The notes under the pieces: generated by a model
Database searches by the model: none
What the model was told of the DNA's origin: nothing
The model's input: only the letters and a program-made list of their open reading frames with translations
Position numbers and translations under genes: made by a program
Shown here: piece by piece, positions 35,308 through 43,400 of the stretch
Numbering within the stretch: position 1 is the first letter of the stretch
Layout of the letters: every line of letters begins with the position of its first letter
Assembly: GCA_016841245.1 (NCBI GenBank)
Contig: JAENZN010000002.1
Location: 72,843-136,842 of the forward strand
Reading direction: 5' to 3'
DNA length: 64,000 nt
Source of the DNA: Syntrophomonas sp.
GTDB lineage: Bacteria; Bacillota; Syntrophomonadia; Syntrophomonadales; Syntrophomonadaceae

Positions 35308-36786
35308 ATTCAAAAACAATTAAAATTATTATTTGTTGCCATATTATTGTGTGTTTGTCTCACTTTCCCGCAGACAGCTAGGGCCGAATCCAGTAATAAT
35401 GCTTATTTAGAGAGCATTATGAATTTTATTCAAGAAAATTATAAGGATGATGTTGATGCAGATCAATTAGGAAATGGTGCAATACAAGGTATGTTCAATA
35501 ATCTTGATGATTATAGCGAGTTCTTTTCTCCAGATGAAGCGGAATCCTTTCTTTCTGAAATGAACGGCGAATATATAGGCATTGGCATTATGATGGCCAA
35601 AGTCGATGATCATATTATAGTAACTAAAGTCTTTGCTCCGTCCCCTGCCCAGGAAGCAGGTCTTATGTCCAACGACATTATAGTTAAAATTGACGGGATA
35701 AATGCTATTGGAATTTCTATGGAAGAAGCCTCAAATATGATAATGGGTAAAGCAGGAAGCAAAGTTGAACTGGACATACTGCGGGATACCGGTAGTGAGC
35801 TGCTTCAGTTTGAGATTGAACGAGCTGCCGTACAAATTAACCCGGTTACTTATGAAATATATAATGATATCGGTTATTTGAAAATTGATACTTTTAATAC
35901 CAATGCAGGTTCTTCTTTAAATACAGCCCTGGAGGGAATGGATAACCAAGGTATTAAAAAAATAATCCTGGATTTAAGAGGCAATCCCGGCGGGGAAGTC
36001 AGCCAGGCGATAGAGGTCGCCAGACAATTTGTGCCGGCAGGATTAATTGCTAAATTAGATTATAAATCACCTAACTATGCAGATGATGAGTATTACTCCT
36101 ATCTGGCCGAACCTAAATACCAGCTGGTAGTATTAGTGGACCGAATGAGTGCCAGTGCCAGCGAAATTTTAGCAGGAGCAATCCAGGACACCAGGGCAGG
36201 AGTACTGGTAGGCTCACAAACATACGGCAAATCCAAAGTGCAGCAGTTATTCCCTATATTAAGCCAGGATGCATTTGACGAATATCGTCGTAGGTTAAAG
36301 GTTGAGATCGTTGACGCCTATGAACTAATAAATACTTATAACATTATGCCTTCTGCCGATGAGATAGTTGGTTGGGTTAAGATAACAACCGGTGAATATT
36401 TTACCCCTAATGGCAGATCAATCGATGGAATCGGTCTTACTCCAGATGTATTCCTAGCAAATTATTACTCGGATGCAGAAATATTAGAAATTCATAATGT
36501 CGGCAAGCTATCTCAAACAAAACAGCAAAATTTATATGGTGAAAGTATTGATGTTTATTATGCTGAGAAAATTCTTCGATTATTAGGATACGATATAGAC
36601 AGCCCTGATATGATACTAGATCCCAGTACATTTAACGCAATTTCTGATTTTCAAGCCAGTCAAGGCTTATATACTTATGGAATACTGGATTTATCTACTC
36701 AGCAGGCTTTGAATAATGAATTGTACCAGCAAATTCTTAAAATAGATAAACCTTATGCCACCGCAGTTGAATTATTAAGTCAATAA
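35308..36786 (+). CDS. S41-family (CtpA-like) C-terminal processing protease, likely ATT start
   Basis: Protease with a signal peptide (about 492 residues from ATT). The PDZ domain covers roughly 85-160 (IIVTKVFAPSPAQEAGLMSNDIIVKIDG). The S41 catalytic core has the serine in DRMSASASEIL and the lysine in GSQTYGKSKVQQ. A peptidoglycan-binding-like domain ends the protein (YAEKILRLLGYDIDSPD, FQASQGLYTYGILD). Start: an in-frame TAG lies just upstream, GGGAGG is 7 nt before ATT at 35308, and starting there gives a proper signal peptide (KQLKLLFVAILLCVCLTFPQ, cut after ARA). The next usual start, TTG at 35347, would lose most of it. Controlled by the c-di-GMP riboswitch upstream, by inference. Confidence 0.88.
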   Translation: MQKQLKLLFVAILLCVCLTFPQTARAESSNNAYLESIMNFIQENYKDDVDADQLGNGAIQGMFNNLDDYSEFFSPDEAESFLSEMNGEYIGIGIMMAKVDDHIIVTKVFAPSPAQEAGLMSNDIIVKIDGINAIGISMEEASNMIMGKAGSKVELDILRDTGSELLQFEIERAAVQINPVTYEIYNDIGYLKIDTFNTNAGSSLNTALEGMDNQGIKKIILDLRGNPGGEVSQAIEVARQFVPAGLIAKLDYKSPNYADDEYYSYLAEPKYQLVVLVDRMSASASEILAGAIQDTRAGVLVGSQTYGKSKVQQLFPILSQDAFDEYRRRLKVEIVDAYELINTYNIMPSADEIVGWVKITTGEYFTPNGRSIDGIGLTPDVFLANYYSDAEILEIHNVGKLSQTKQQNLYGESIDVYYAEKILRLLGYDIDSPDMILDPSTFNAISDFQASQGLYTYGILDLSTQQALNNELYQQILKIDKPYATAVELLSQ

Positions 36787-36954
36787 AGCTGTTCAATGTT
36801 TATAAGTATATTTCTGCTCACAAATGCCAATAAAGGACTTTTTTAAGGGATAATATAAAAAAACTCTATACTACATCAGGTATCCATTTCGAAGCACAAC
36901 GGTAAGGTTCTTGGAGAGCACCGGGAAAAGAATTATAAGGAGGCGAATCGAAAA

Positions 36955-37443
36955 ATGGATGAAAAAGAATATGTTATTTTGAAGACGGCCATACTTAATG
37001 AACTGGAAGGGGAGACTTTTTACCGGTTAGCCGCGGATAATGTTAAAAACCCTGATATGCGGGAAGCTTTTCTTTATTTGGCCAAAGAGGAAGAAAACCA
37101 CCAGCAGATTCTCAATAATATGATGGAACAGATGACTGCGGGGAAAGACATCTCACTTGAATTTAGTAAACTGGAGGCTGTAAGCCCGGGTATATTTAAA
37201 CTCCCGGCAGCTGCTGGGAACGTTGATAACCTGGAGATATCGGCCGTGAGTACAGGTATATTAATGGAAAAAGCATCGGTAGATTATTACCGCCAGGCAG
37301 CCTTAACGTCAGTGAACGTGAATGCTAAGAATTTGTACCAAAACCTGGTACAGTGGGAAATGGATCACCTGGATGAGCTGGAGAAAATGTATGATTTCCT
37401 CAGGGACAATTGGTTTGAACAGCAAGGTTTCTCGTCATCTTAA
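36955..37443 (+). CDS. Ferritin-like (rubrerythrin-type) diiron protein
   Basis: 162 residues in a four-helix layout. Likely metal ligands are Glu in LNELEGETFYRLAAD, the ExxH of KEEENHQQIL, Glu in MEKASVDYYRQAA and EMDHLDELEKMY. There is no C-terminal rubredoxin domain, so it is a short erythrin-like protein with peroxidase or iron-handling potential. AGGAGG at 36939 is its ribosome site. It stands alone. Confidence 0.87.
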   Translation: MDEKEYVILKTAILNELEGETFYRLAADNVKNPDMREAFLYLAKEEENHQQILNNMMEQMTAGKDISLEFSKLEAVSPGIFKLPAAAGNVDNLEISAVSTGILMEKASVDYYRQAALTSVNVNAKNLYQNLVQWEMDHLDELEKMYDFLRDNWFEQQGFSSS

Positions 37444-37819
37444 GGAATTAAATCTGGTTAAAGAAAGCCGATTTCAGGACTTGGACTATTCTTCAGGCGA
37501 GCATCTTAGCACTTTTTGTAAGGTTCGTACCTTGCTTAATTAACGATGATTATAGGTTCACTTAATTGGCAAATATATGACCAGTAGAGGCCGCTAATTC
37601 CACTCTCTTGAGTTTTTTGCCGAAACATAACCTTTGTTTCCAGGTTGCCGAGATCACGATAGATTTGATTTAATTGCGTTGACCAGAAGAAGTGATCGAT
37701 TTGTTAAATCGCCCAACTTAGCAGGGAAGTTAAGGAAAATTAGAGGCCAGTATTAGCGGATGTGTTTTTATCTTATATGAGTAGAAACGTAAGGCTAAAA
37801 CGTTCTTACTCTGACATAA
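37444..37819. other. Intergenic stretch without recognisable gene
   Basis: I see no coding region, RNA gene or repeat that I can support here. The two flanking genes converge; the terminator for the minus-strand gene is at 37820-37852. Confidence 0.4.
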
Positions 37820-37852
37820 GAAACAAAAATACAGAGCTTTGCAGGCTCTGTA
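37820..37852 (-). terminator. Intrinsic terminator of the XRE regulator gene
   Basis: TACAGAGC (37830-37837) and GCTCTGTA (37845-37852) pair; on the minus strand the hairpin is followed by ATTTTTGTTT. It lies about 60 nt past the regulator stop. Confidence 0.8.
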
Positions 37853-37914
37853 TCAAAACATTTGGGATTTATTTATCAGGAATAAATCGCATCACTATTT
37901 ATGCAGCTTCCCTT

Positions 37915-39033
37915 TTAAGCAATTGACAACCCTTCTTGTTCACCGGCACCGGTTTTGTCAGCAGCAGCAGTGGTGAAGGTAATAATTTTGTCCATTCCCA
38001 GGCGCTTTTGATTGCTGCCCTGAAGGTTTTCGCTGATGGTCAGGACATAGACCGTATTGCTTTGCAGAATCTCCCGGGGATGGATTATGATCTCCTTTTG
38101 CCTTTCCAAATTATCATCCGGTTCCGCCATAATGACATCAATGTTGATGTGTTGTTTCTTGCTGCTTTCCAAAGAGAAGCAATGCAAATTGTGTTCCCGC
38201 ACCGCTTGGTCAATGACGTTATTGGAAAAGGTCAGCTTGATATCCTTGTCAACCGGAATATTCTCGACGCCTGATGCGATATTGCTGCGGATTAGCAGCA
38301 AAGAAAGATAAGAACTGCAAAGTTCCTGGTTAAAGGGTGTGATGTTCATGATTTCCTGTTTTGAAAACAGGATGGTGTGTTCTTCCTTCAGATAACTGTA
38401 GTTATTGGCCTGCAGGAGTTTGGATATTAATATCTTATAGGGCCTACCGTCAGCAAGCCTGGAAATAGGCCTGACAATAAAAGTCCTTCCGGCTTTTTGC
38501 CCATACATTCGCTTGCTCCCCGGAATAACCTCGACAGGCACTTCCTTCATCTTCTCGTCAAACAAGCGGAAACACTCCATATTTCTCTTCATGCCGTCCG
38601 GTATTCTGTGCTCCATAACTGCGGAGACATTGGAGGAGAAGACCAGCTCTATTTCGAAAACATCCTGTTCGGAATGGTTAAGGTTAATAGCCTTTAAGGC
38701 TAACGTGTGCTCGCCGGAACCGTGTCCATTGCTCAGCGAGGCGATAAATAAATCAAGCGCATCTACTTGTTCGGGCGGCAATCTTCGTATATTGTTGGTG
38801 ATGCGGTTGATTTTTGACGATTGGGGTTTACTCATCAAGTCTTGACCAAGCAACTCGCCTATACTCATTCCCAGTCCCTGGGCTAGCTTTCTCAAGGTCT
38901 CAAGGGTGGGCTGCTTTTCTCCCGATTCAATTCTCCAAACAAACGACTGGCTCAAGCCAGATTGTTTGGATAGTTTTGATGTTGAAAGTTTCCGGCCTTC
39001 CCTGAGTTCTTTCAAGCGACTCCCAAAGTCCAT
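37915..39033 (-). CDS. XRE-family regulator fused to two SbsA/Big_5 Ig-like domains
   Basis: About 372 residues. Residues 1-65 are an XRE HTH (FGSRLKELREGRKLSTSKLSKQSGLSQSFVWRIESGEKQPTLETLRKLA). A linker (70-105) contains LPPEQVDALDLFIASL. The rest has two copies of an Ig-like fold: FEIELVFSSNVS...MECFRLFDEK...RTFIVRPISRLADGRPYKILIS and DIKLTFSNNV...LHCFSLES...KEIIIHPREILQSNTVYVLTIS. The layout matches the Big_5 domains of the giant surface protein gene next door (FRLFNLTDG, IQPDIAEYLEDNKEYVITID). There is no signal peptide or membrane segment, so it is cytoplasmic. Start ATG at 39033 is 10 nt from GGGAGG. It faces away from the giant gene, sharing 1.4 kb of upstream DNA. Confidence 0.88.
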   Translation of the reverse strand: MDFGSRLKELREGRKLSTSKLSKQSGLSQSFVWRIESGEKQPTLETLRKLAQGLGMSIGELLGQDLMSKPQSSKINRITNNIRRLPPEQVDALDLFIASLSNGHGSGEHTLALKAINLNHSEQDVFEIELVFSSNVSAVMEHRIPDGMKRNMECFRLFDEKMKEVPVEVIPGSKRMYGQKAGRTFIVRPISRLADGRPYKILISKLLQANNYSYLKEEHTILFSKQEIMNITPFNQELCSSYLSLLLIRSNIASGVENIPVDKDIKLTFSNNVIDQAVREHNLHCFSLESSKKQHINIDVIMAEPDDNLERQKEIIIHPREILQSNTVYVLTISENLQGSNQKRLGMDKIITFTTAAADKTGAGEQEGLSIA

Positions 39034-39214
39034 GGATGTAGACACCTCCCTAGTAACGAATTATGCCATAACTTAGGACAATATACAATACTTCCGTACA
39101 GGAAGGCTCTTCATGCATTATATTTTAATGCCAACAAGCTTAAACAAGGATAAATAAAAACAATAAATATTTTATGTAATATTTTATCAACTTATGTTAA
39201 TATTTAATAAAATG

Positions 39215-39245
39215 CCTATAGGAATAAAATACATATACCTATAGG
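39215..39245. promoter_or_regulatory. Candidate operator: paired CCTATAGG palindromes
   Basis: CCTATAGG occurs at 39215-39222 and 39238-39245, each in the context AT(G/A)CCTATAGG(A/G)ATA. The centres are 23 bp apart, near two helical turns, so two dimers could bind on the same face. The site lies between the divergent XRE regulator gene and the leader promoter at 39295, making the regulator the natural candidate to bind it. Confidence 0.45.
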
Positions 39246-39294
39246 GATATGTATTATTGAGAAGGAGTGGATAAAGAAGCGGATATATGTAAAG

Positions 39295-39323
39295 TTGACA
39301 ATGAGATTGGTTTGAGATAATAA
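39295..39323 (+). promoter_or_regulatory. Sigma-70-type promoter of the giant surface-protein leader
   Basis: TTGACA (39295-39300), an exact 17-nt spacer and TAATAA (39318-39323). A start near 39330 would begin the transcript just before the first RNA module (39334). Confidence 0.75.
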
Positions 39324-39333
39324 CCAATTTGAA

Positions 39334-39428
39334 TACTCCGAGCCTGAATAACCTAAAGGAAAGCTATGGTTTACAGGACGTTACGGTATACCGGGAAACC
39401 AGTATGCCCCCCACTGTGGAAAGGAGAA
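39334..39428 (+). ncRNA. Tandem leader RNA, module 1 (candidate riboswitch)
   Basis: P1 is CTCC (39336-39339) with GGAG (39423-39426). P2 contains CCTAAAG (39352-39358) and CTATGG (39364-39369), close to the 11-nt GAAA-tetraloop receptor (CCUAAG/UAUGG). P3 is a 10-bp helix GGTATACCGG / CCAGTATGCC capped by GAAA (39395-39398), with one C-A mismatch. A short CCAC-TGTGG hairpin precedes P1's 3' strand. Modules 2 and 3 share this layout with compensatory changes, so a docked RNA fold is very likely. I do not recognise the class. Confidence 0.75.
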
Positions 39429-39474
39429 GCTAAATCGGCCATATCGGACGGCTTTTAGCGGTTCGTTTTTCCTG
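39429..39474 (+). terminator. Terminator after leader module 1
   Basis: GCTAAAtCGGCC pairs with GGCTTTTAGC (39450-39459), followed by a T-rich run. Its 5' arm starts directly after P1 of module 1, as in transcriptional riboswitches. Confidence 0.65.
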
Positions 39475-39481
39475 TTTAAAT

Positions 39482-39537
39482 GGCTGCAGTGACTAGATCA
39501 ACCAGGAGAGTCCAGGCTTCGCAGCTGCATTTTTTTG
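39482..39537 (+). terminator. Possible second terminator after module 1
   Basis: GGCTGC (39482-39487) and GCAGC (39521-39525) can close a hairpin, followed by ATTTTTTTG (39529-39537). Pairing is short and weaker than in the other terminators. Confidence 0.45.
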
Positions 39538-39697
39538 TACACCTAAAAATCTCATTAACAGGGAGCAGAGAGAAATTTTAATGTGAAGTATTTTGAATTT
39601 GTATATTACGGTTTCAGTATTTTTATTATTCACAGGGGGAGATATTTGTATTATTATGCAGGTATATGAGACATAAGTCGCTCAAAAGAATAGCTTG

Positions 39698-39790
39698 TCT
39701 CTGAGTCGAAAGACCTAAAGCCGCGAGGCCATGGTTTGCTGGCCGGGGCGTGATTGGAAACGGTTGTGCCTTCCATGTTTGAAAAGGAGA
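39698..39790 (+). ncRNA. Tandem leader RNA, module 2 (candidate riboswitch)
   Basis: P1 is TCTCT (39698-39702) with GGAGA (39786-39790). The receptor-like strands are CCTAAAG (39714-39720) and CCATGG (39729-39734). P3 is GGCGTGATTG (39747-39756) / CGGTTGTGCC (39761-39770) capped by GAAA (39757-39760). Nearly all P3 pairs differ from module 1 yet still form, counting G-T wobbles. An additional GTCGAAAGAC hairpin can form just before the receptor. Confidence 0.72.
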
Positions 39791-39822
39791 TTGCAGAGAG
39801 ACTATAAGATAGTTTCTAAAGC

Positions 39823-39843
39823 AGTGCCTTTGGGCACTTTTTT
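39823..39843 (+). terminator. Terminator after leader module 2
   Basis: AGTGCC / GGGCACT stem with a TTT loop (39823-39838), followed by TTTTTT. It lies about 30 nt past module 2. Confidence 0.88.
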
Positions 39844-39952
39844 ATTCTTAGCGACTTGGGATCAAATACTTGATGCTTATTAGCGTATTTCCTCAATGGA
39901 ATTGGAGTTTATAAGAACTAAGCCATGCTTGGAAATAATTAAATAATAAAAG

Positions 39953-40045
39953 TCTCCGAGCTGTATTACCTAAAGATGTGAGCTATGGTAAACAGCCTAT
40001 GGGTACATCTGGAAACGAATGTGCCTCCCATATTTGGAAAGGAGA
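39953..40045 (+). ncRNA. Tandem leader RNA, module 3 (candidate riboswitch)
   Basis: P1 is TCTCC (39953-39957) with GGAGA (40041-40045). The receptor strands are CCTAAAG (39969-39975) and CTATGG (39983-39988), with P2 continuing as CTGT / ACAG. P3 is GGTACATCTG (40002-40011) / CGAATGTGCC (40016-40025) capped by GAAA (40012-40015), with the same T-G pair and C-A mismatch positions as module 1. CCCATATTTGGAAA joins P3 to P1, as in the other modules. Confidence 0.75.
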
Positions 40046-40064
40046 AAGATATTAATGGTCTATG

Positions 40065-40101
40065 CCAGAAATACTTTCCTTTTCGGTATTTCTGGTTTTT
40101 T
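40065..40101 (+). terminator. Terminator after leader module 3
   Basis: CCAGAAATAC (40065-40074) and GTATTTCTGG (40086-40095) are exact inverted repeats, followed by TTTTTT. Full-length giant-gene mRNA must read through this and the two earlier terminators. Confidence 0.93.
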
Positions 40102-40442
40102 GTTATAAAAAATTGAATATTAGATATTGAGATTAGTACTCGGTATTATTCAGAAAAAAGATTGGGAATTTATCAAGTGTCTATTTAAGTAAATATTGTT
40201 ACTACCAATAATTCATATAGCGAATCATTGGCATACAAAGACCCTCTTTTTTCTGACCTGTTATCCGCAATTCCTAAATCAGCTCTTGTGTTTAAATTTA
40301 CAAAGAATAGCTGAACTTATCGTTCAGATCAGATATTCCAAAAAAGTTGAATATTTATTAACCCATTATAAGGGTATAAGGGGGGATAGGTACAATTTAT
40401 TACTTACCAGTTTGACTAAACGGGAAGAAGGAGGTAGGGGAT
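40102..40442. other. Last part of the giant-gene leader
   Basis: No further RNA module, repeat or gene is seen. GAAGGAGGTAGGGG just before 40443 supplies the ribosome binding site. An open frame from 40196 overlaps the start of the giant gene and has no sign of being coding. Confidence 0.4.
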
Positions 40443-43400
40443 ATGTTTGTAAGAAGGAGAGCAAAGCTGTGGCAAAAAATCATAGTTTCTTTGTGTATAG
40501 TCTCTATGATGTTTACTTTTGTCGCACCTTCGCTCGCTATTGATGAGACGCAAGCACCCGAATGGGCAGCTGATGCAGCTCTGGCGGTGAGCGATGTAAC
40601 TGACAGCAGTTTTGGTGTCATGTGGCCTGAAGCGGCTGGAGCAGACAGCTACATAATTGTAGTCAACAGTACTGGTGATAATGTAAGTGAAGTAGTATAC
40701 GATACTACTTCAGATTTGGAATATGTTGTTAACGGTCTTACAGCTGAAAGCAGTTATGATGTCGAGGTTACAGCTGCTAATTCAGCGGGCTATAGTACAA
40801 GCAGTCTGGTAACGGAAGTGCTTACCGAAGCCCAAAGTGCAGAAGGGGGATCCGGTGTAAACCCGGATGAGACGCAGCTGCCTGAATGGGCAGCCGAAGC
40901 CGCCTTAACAGTGAGCGAGGTAACTTCAAGCAGTTTTAAGACAAGCTGGCCGGAAGCATCCGGTGCAGAAAGCTATAAATTGCTGCTGACTAACTGCAGT
41001 GACAGTGTAACTGATGTAGTATACGATATTACGGATTTGGAATATATTGTAAGCGGACTTACAGCAGCTACAAATTATGATGTCGAGGTTATGGCTGCGA
41101 ATTCAGCCGGAGATAGTACAACAAGTCTGACTGCTACGGTGACTACTGAGGAAGAGATTTCGTCTGTATCACCAGCATGGGAATCCGGTGTTGAATTAAC
41201 GGTAAGTAATATTATCGAAACCGGATTCGACTTGAGCTGGCCGGAAGCAGTTGGAGCGGAAAGCTATCAGGTAGAGGTCAGCAATACTACCGGAGGTGTT
41301 ACGACTGAGGCGCTAAATACCACTATAGCTGATGGTACTTCCTGTGCCGTAACCGGTCTGGATGCCAGCTACCGATATGATATCCAGGTTACAGCCGTCA
41401 ATACTGCCGGGCAAAGCGCGACGAGCCTGGATAGCATGGTGGTTACTGCAGTGAGTGGAAACACTTTTGAGCTTGTTTCGCTGTCTCTAAATGAAGCGGG
41501 CAAGGGTAAATTCCAGCCGGATGCTACTCAGGACAACGGCAGATCAACTGACTATGAAAACGTATTTACATATGATACTGCTGTAAAGCCAGACTCGAAT
41601 GTCTTTGAATGGTATATTCAGGGTGGGTTTAATAATGGTCTGACGGCTATAGATACTGACATAAAATCTTTCCGTCTTTTCAACCTGACAGATGGGCGGG
41701 AAATAGATTTGGATTATGGAGACCTGAATGCTGAAGTTGCAAATTTAGGTCTTAACACCAATCCCAATGAATGGGACGATCCAACTACTCTAACAACCGG
41801 TGATTTTATAGTAACTAGATTGATGGCGCCAATTATTAGGCAAGCACATTTAATTATTCAACCGGATATTGCCGAATATTTGGAAGATAATAAAGAATAT
41901 GTCATTACTATCGATCCGCAGTTTAATACTGGTGGTAACAATCCCAAGGTTTTGGGCAAGGTGTACCGCTTTGAGTTCGAAACTGAATCGCTGGCCCCCT
42001 CATGGGAACCCGGGGCTGACCTAACGGTAAGCGAGCTAACCTCAAGCAGTTTTAACGTCAGCTGGCCGGAAGCAAGCGGAGCAGAAAGCTACCAGGTGGT
42101 GGTCAGCAACACTGCTGGCGGAGTAACAACTGAGGAGTTGAACACTACCATAAGTGACGGGCTTTCCTGTGCCGTAATCGGTTTGGATGCCAGCTACCGA
42201 TATGATATCCAGGTTATAGCCGTCAATACTGCCGGGCAAAGCGCGACGAGCCTGGATAGCATGGTGGTTACTGCAGTGAGTGGAAACACTTTTGAGCTTG
42301 TTTCGCTGTCTCTAAATGAAGCGGGCAAGGGTAAATTCCAGCCGGATGCTACTCAGGACAACGGCAGATCAACTGACTATGAAAACGTATTTACATATGA
42401 TACTGCTGTAAAGCCAGACTCGAATGTCTTTGAATGGTATATTCAGGGTGGGTTTAATAATGGTCTGACGGCTATAGATACTGACATAAAATCTTTCCGT
42501 CTTTTCAACCTGACAGATGGGCGGGAAATAGATTTGGATTATGGAGACCTGAATGCTGAAGTTGCAAATTTAGGTCTTAACACCAATCCCAATGAATGGG
42601 ACGATCCAACTACTCTAACAACCGGTGATTTTATAGTAACTAGATTGATGGCGCCAATTATTAGGCAAGCACATTTAATTATTCAACCGGATATTGCCGA
42701 ATATTTGGAAGATAATAAAGAATATGTCATTACTATCGATCCGCAGTTTAATACTGGTGGTAACAATCCTAAGGTTTTGGCCAAGGTGTACCGCTTTGAG
42801 TTTAGCACCAGTACTGCCGACACCCAGGCTCCCGAATGGGGGGCGGATGCTCAGATAACAGTGGGTGAAATTACGGTTGACAGCATTGCTCTGAGCTGGC
42901 CCGAGGCAAGTGACGACACCGTGGTTGCCAGTTACAGGATTACCGTTACAGATAATGACGGTAATGAAAGTAATACCGAAACCGTCGACAATAGCACCAG
43001 CTATGTTGTCAGCGGTCTTACTTCTAATACCCAGTATAGCTTCACAGTGTCTGCATTGGATGCGGCCCGCAATGAAAGCAGTGCTCTTGAGGCAGTTAGC
43101 GCCGAAACCTTACCGGCTGTTCCCGTATGGCCGGAAGATGCCACCCTGACAGCCGATAGTGTTATGGCTACCGAACTGGTTTTACGTTGGCCTCAGGTAA
43201 GCAACACCAATGACCTGGCCGGGTACAAAGTTTATGTAGACGGTGTAGAGGACGACAGCCTTCCCGCCATCCAGAACTACTATGAGCTTTATGGTTTGAG
43301 CAGCGGGATAAAATACATCCTTTCGGTTAAGCCTTTTAATGAACTGGGAGAACTGGGTGAGGCCATAGAAACTATGGTAGTCACTCCTGGTGCCGGCGGC

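Noticed and set aside
39334-40045. Assignment of the tandem leader RNAs to c-di-GMP-I or cobalamin riboswitches
   Set aside because: The receptor-like CTAAAG...TATGG resembles GEMM and GGGAAAC...GCC slightly resembles cobalamin RNA, but the arm order is reversed against GEMM, GGACGCAAAGC is missing and the cobalamin B12 box is missing.
40196-40543. Open frame overlapping the start of the giant gene
   Set aside because: No ribosome site, odd composition, and it overlaps the clear signal-peptide start of the giant protein in another frame.
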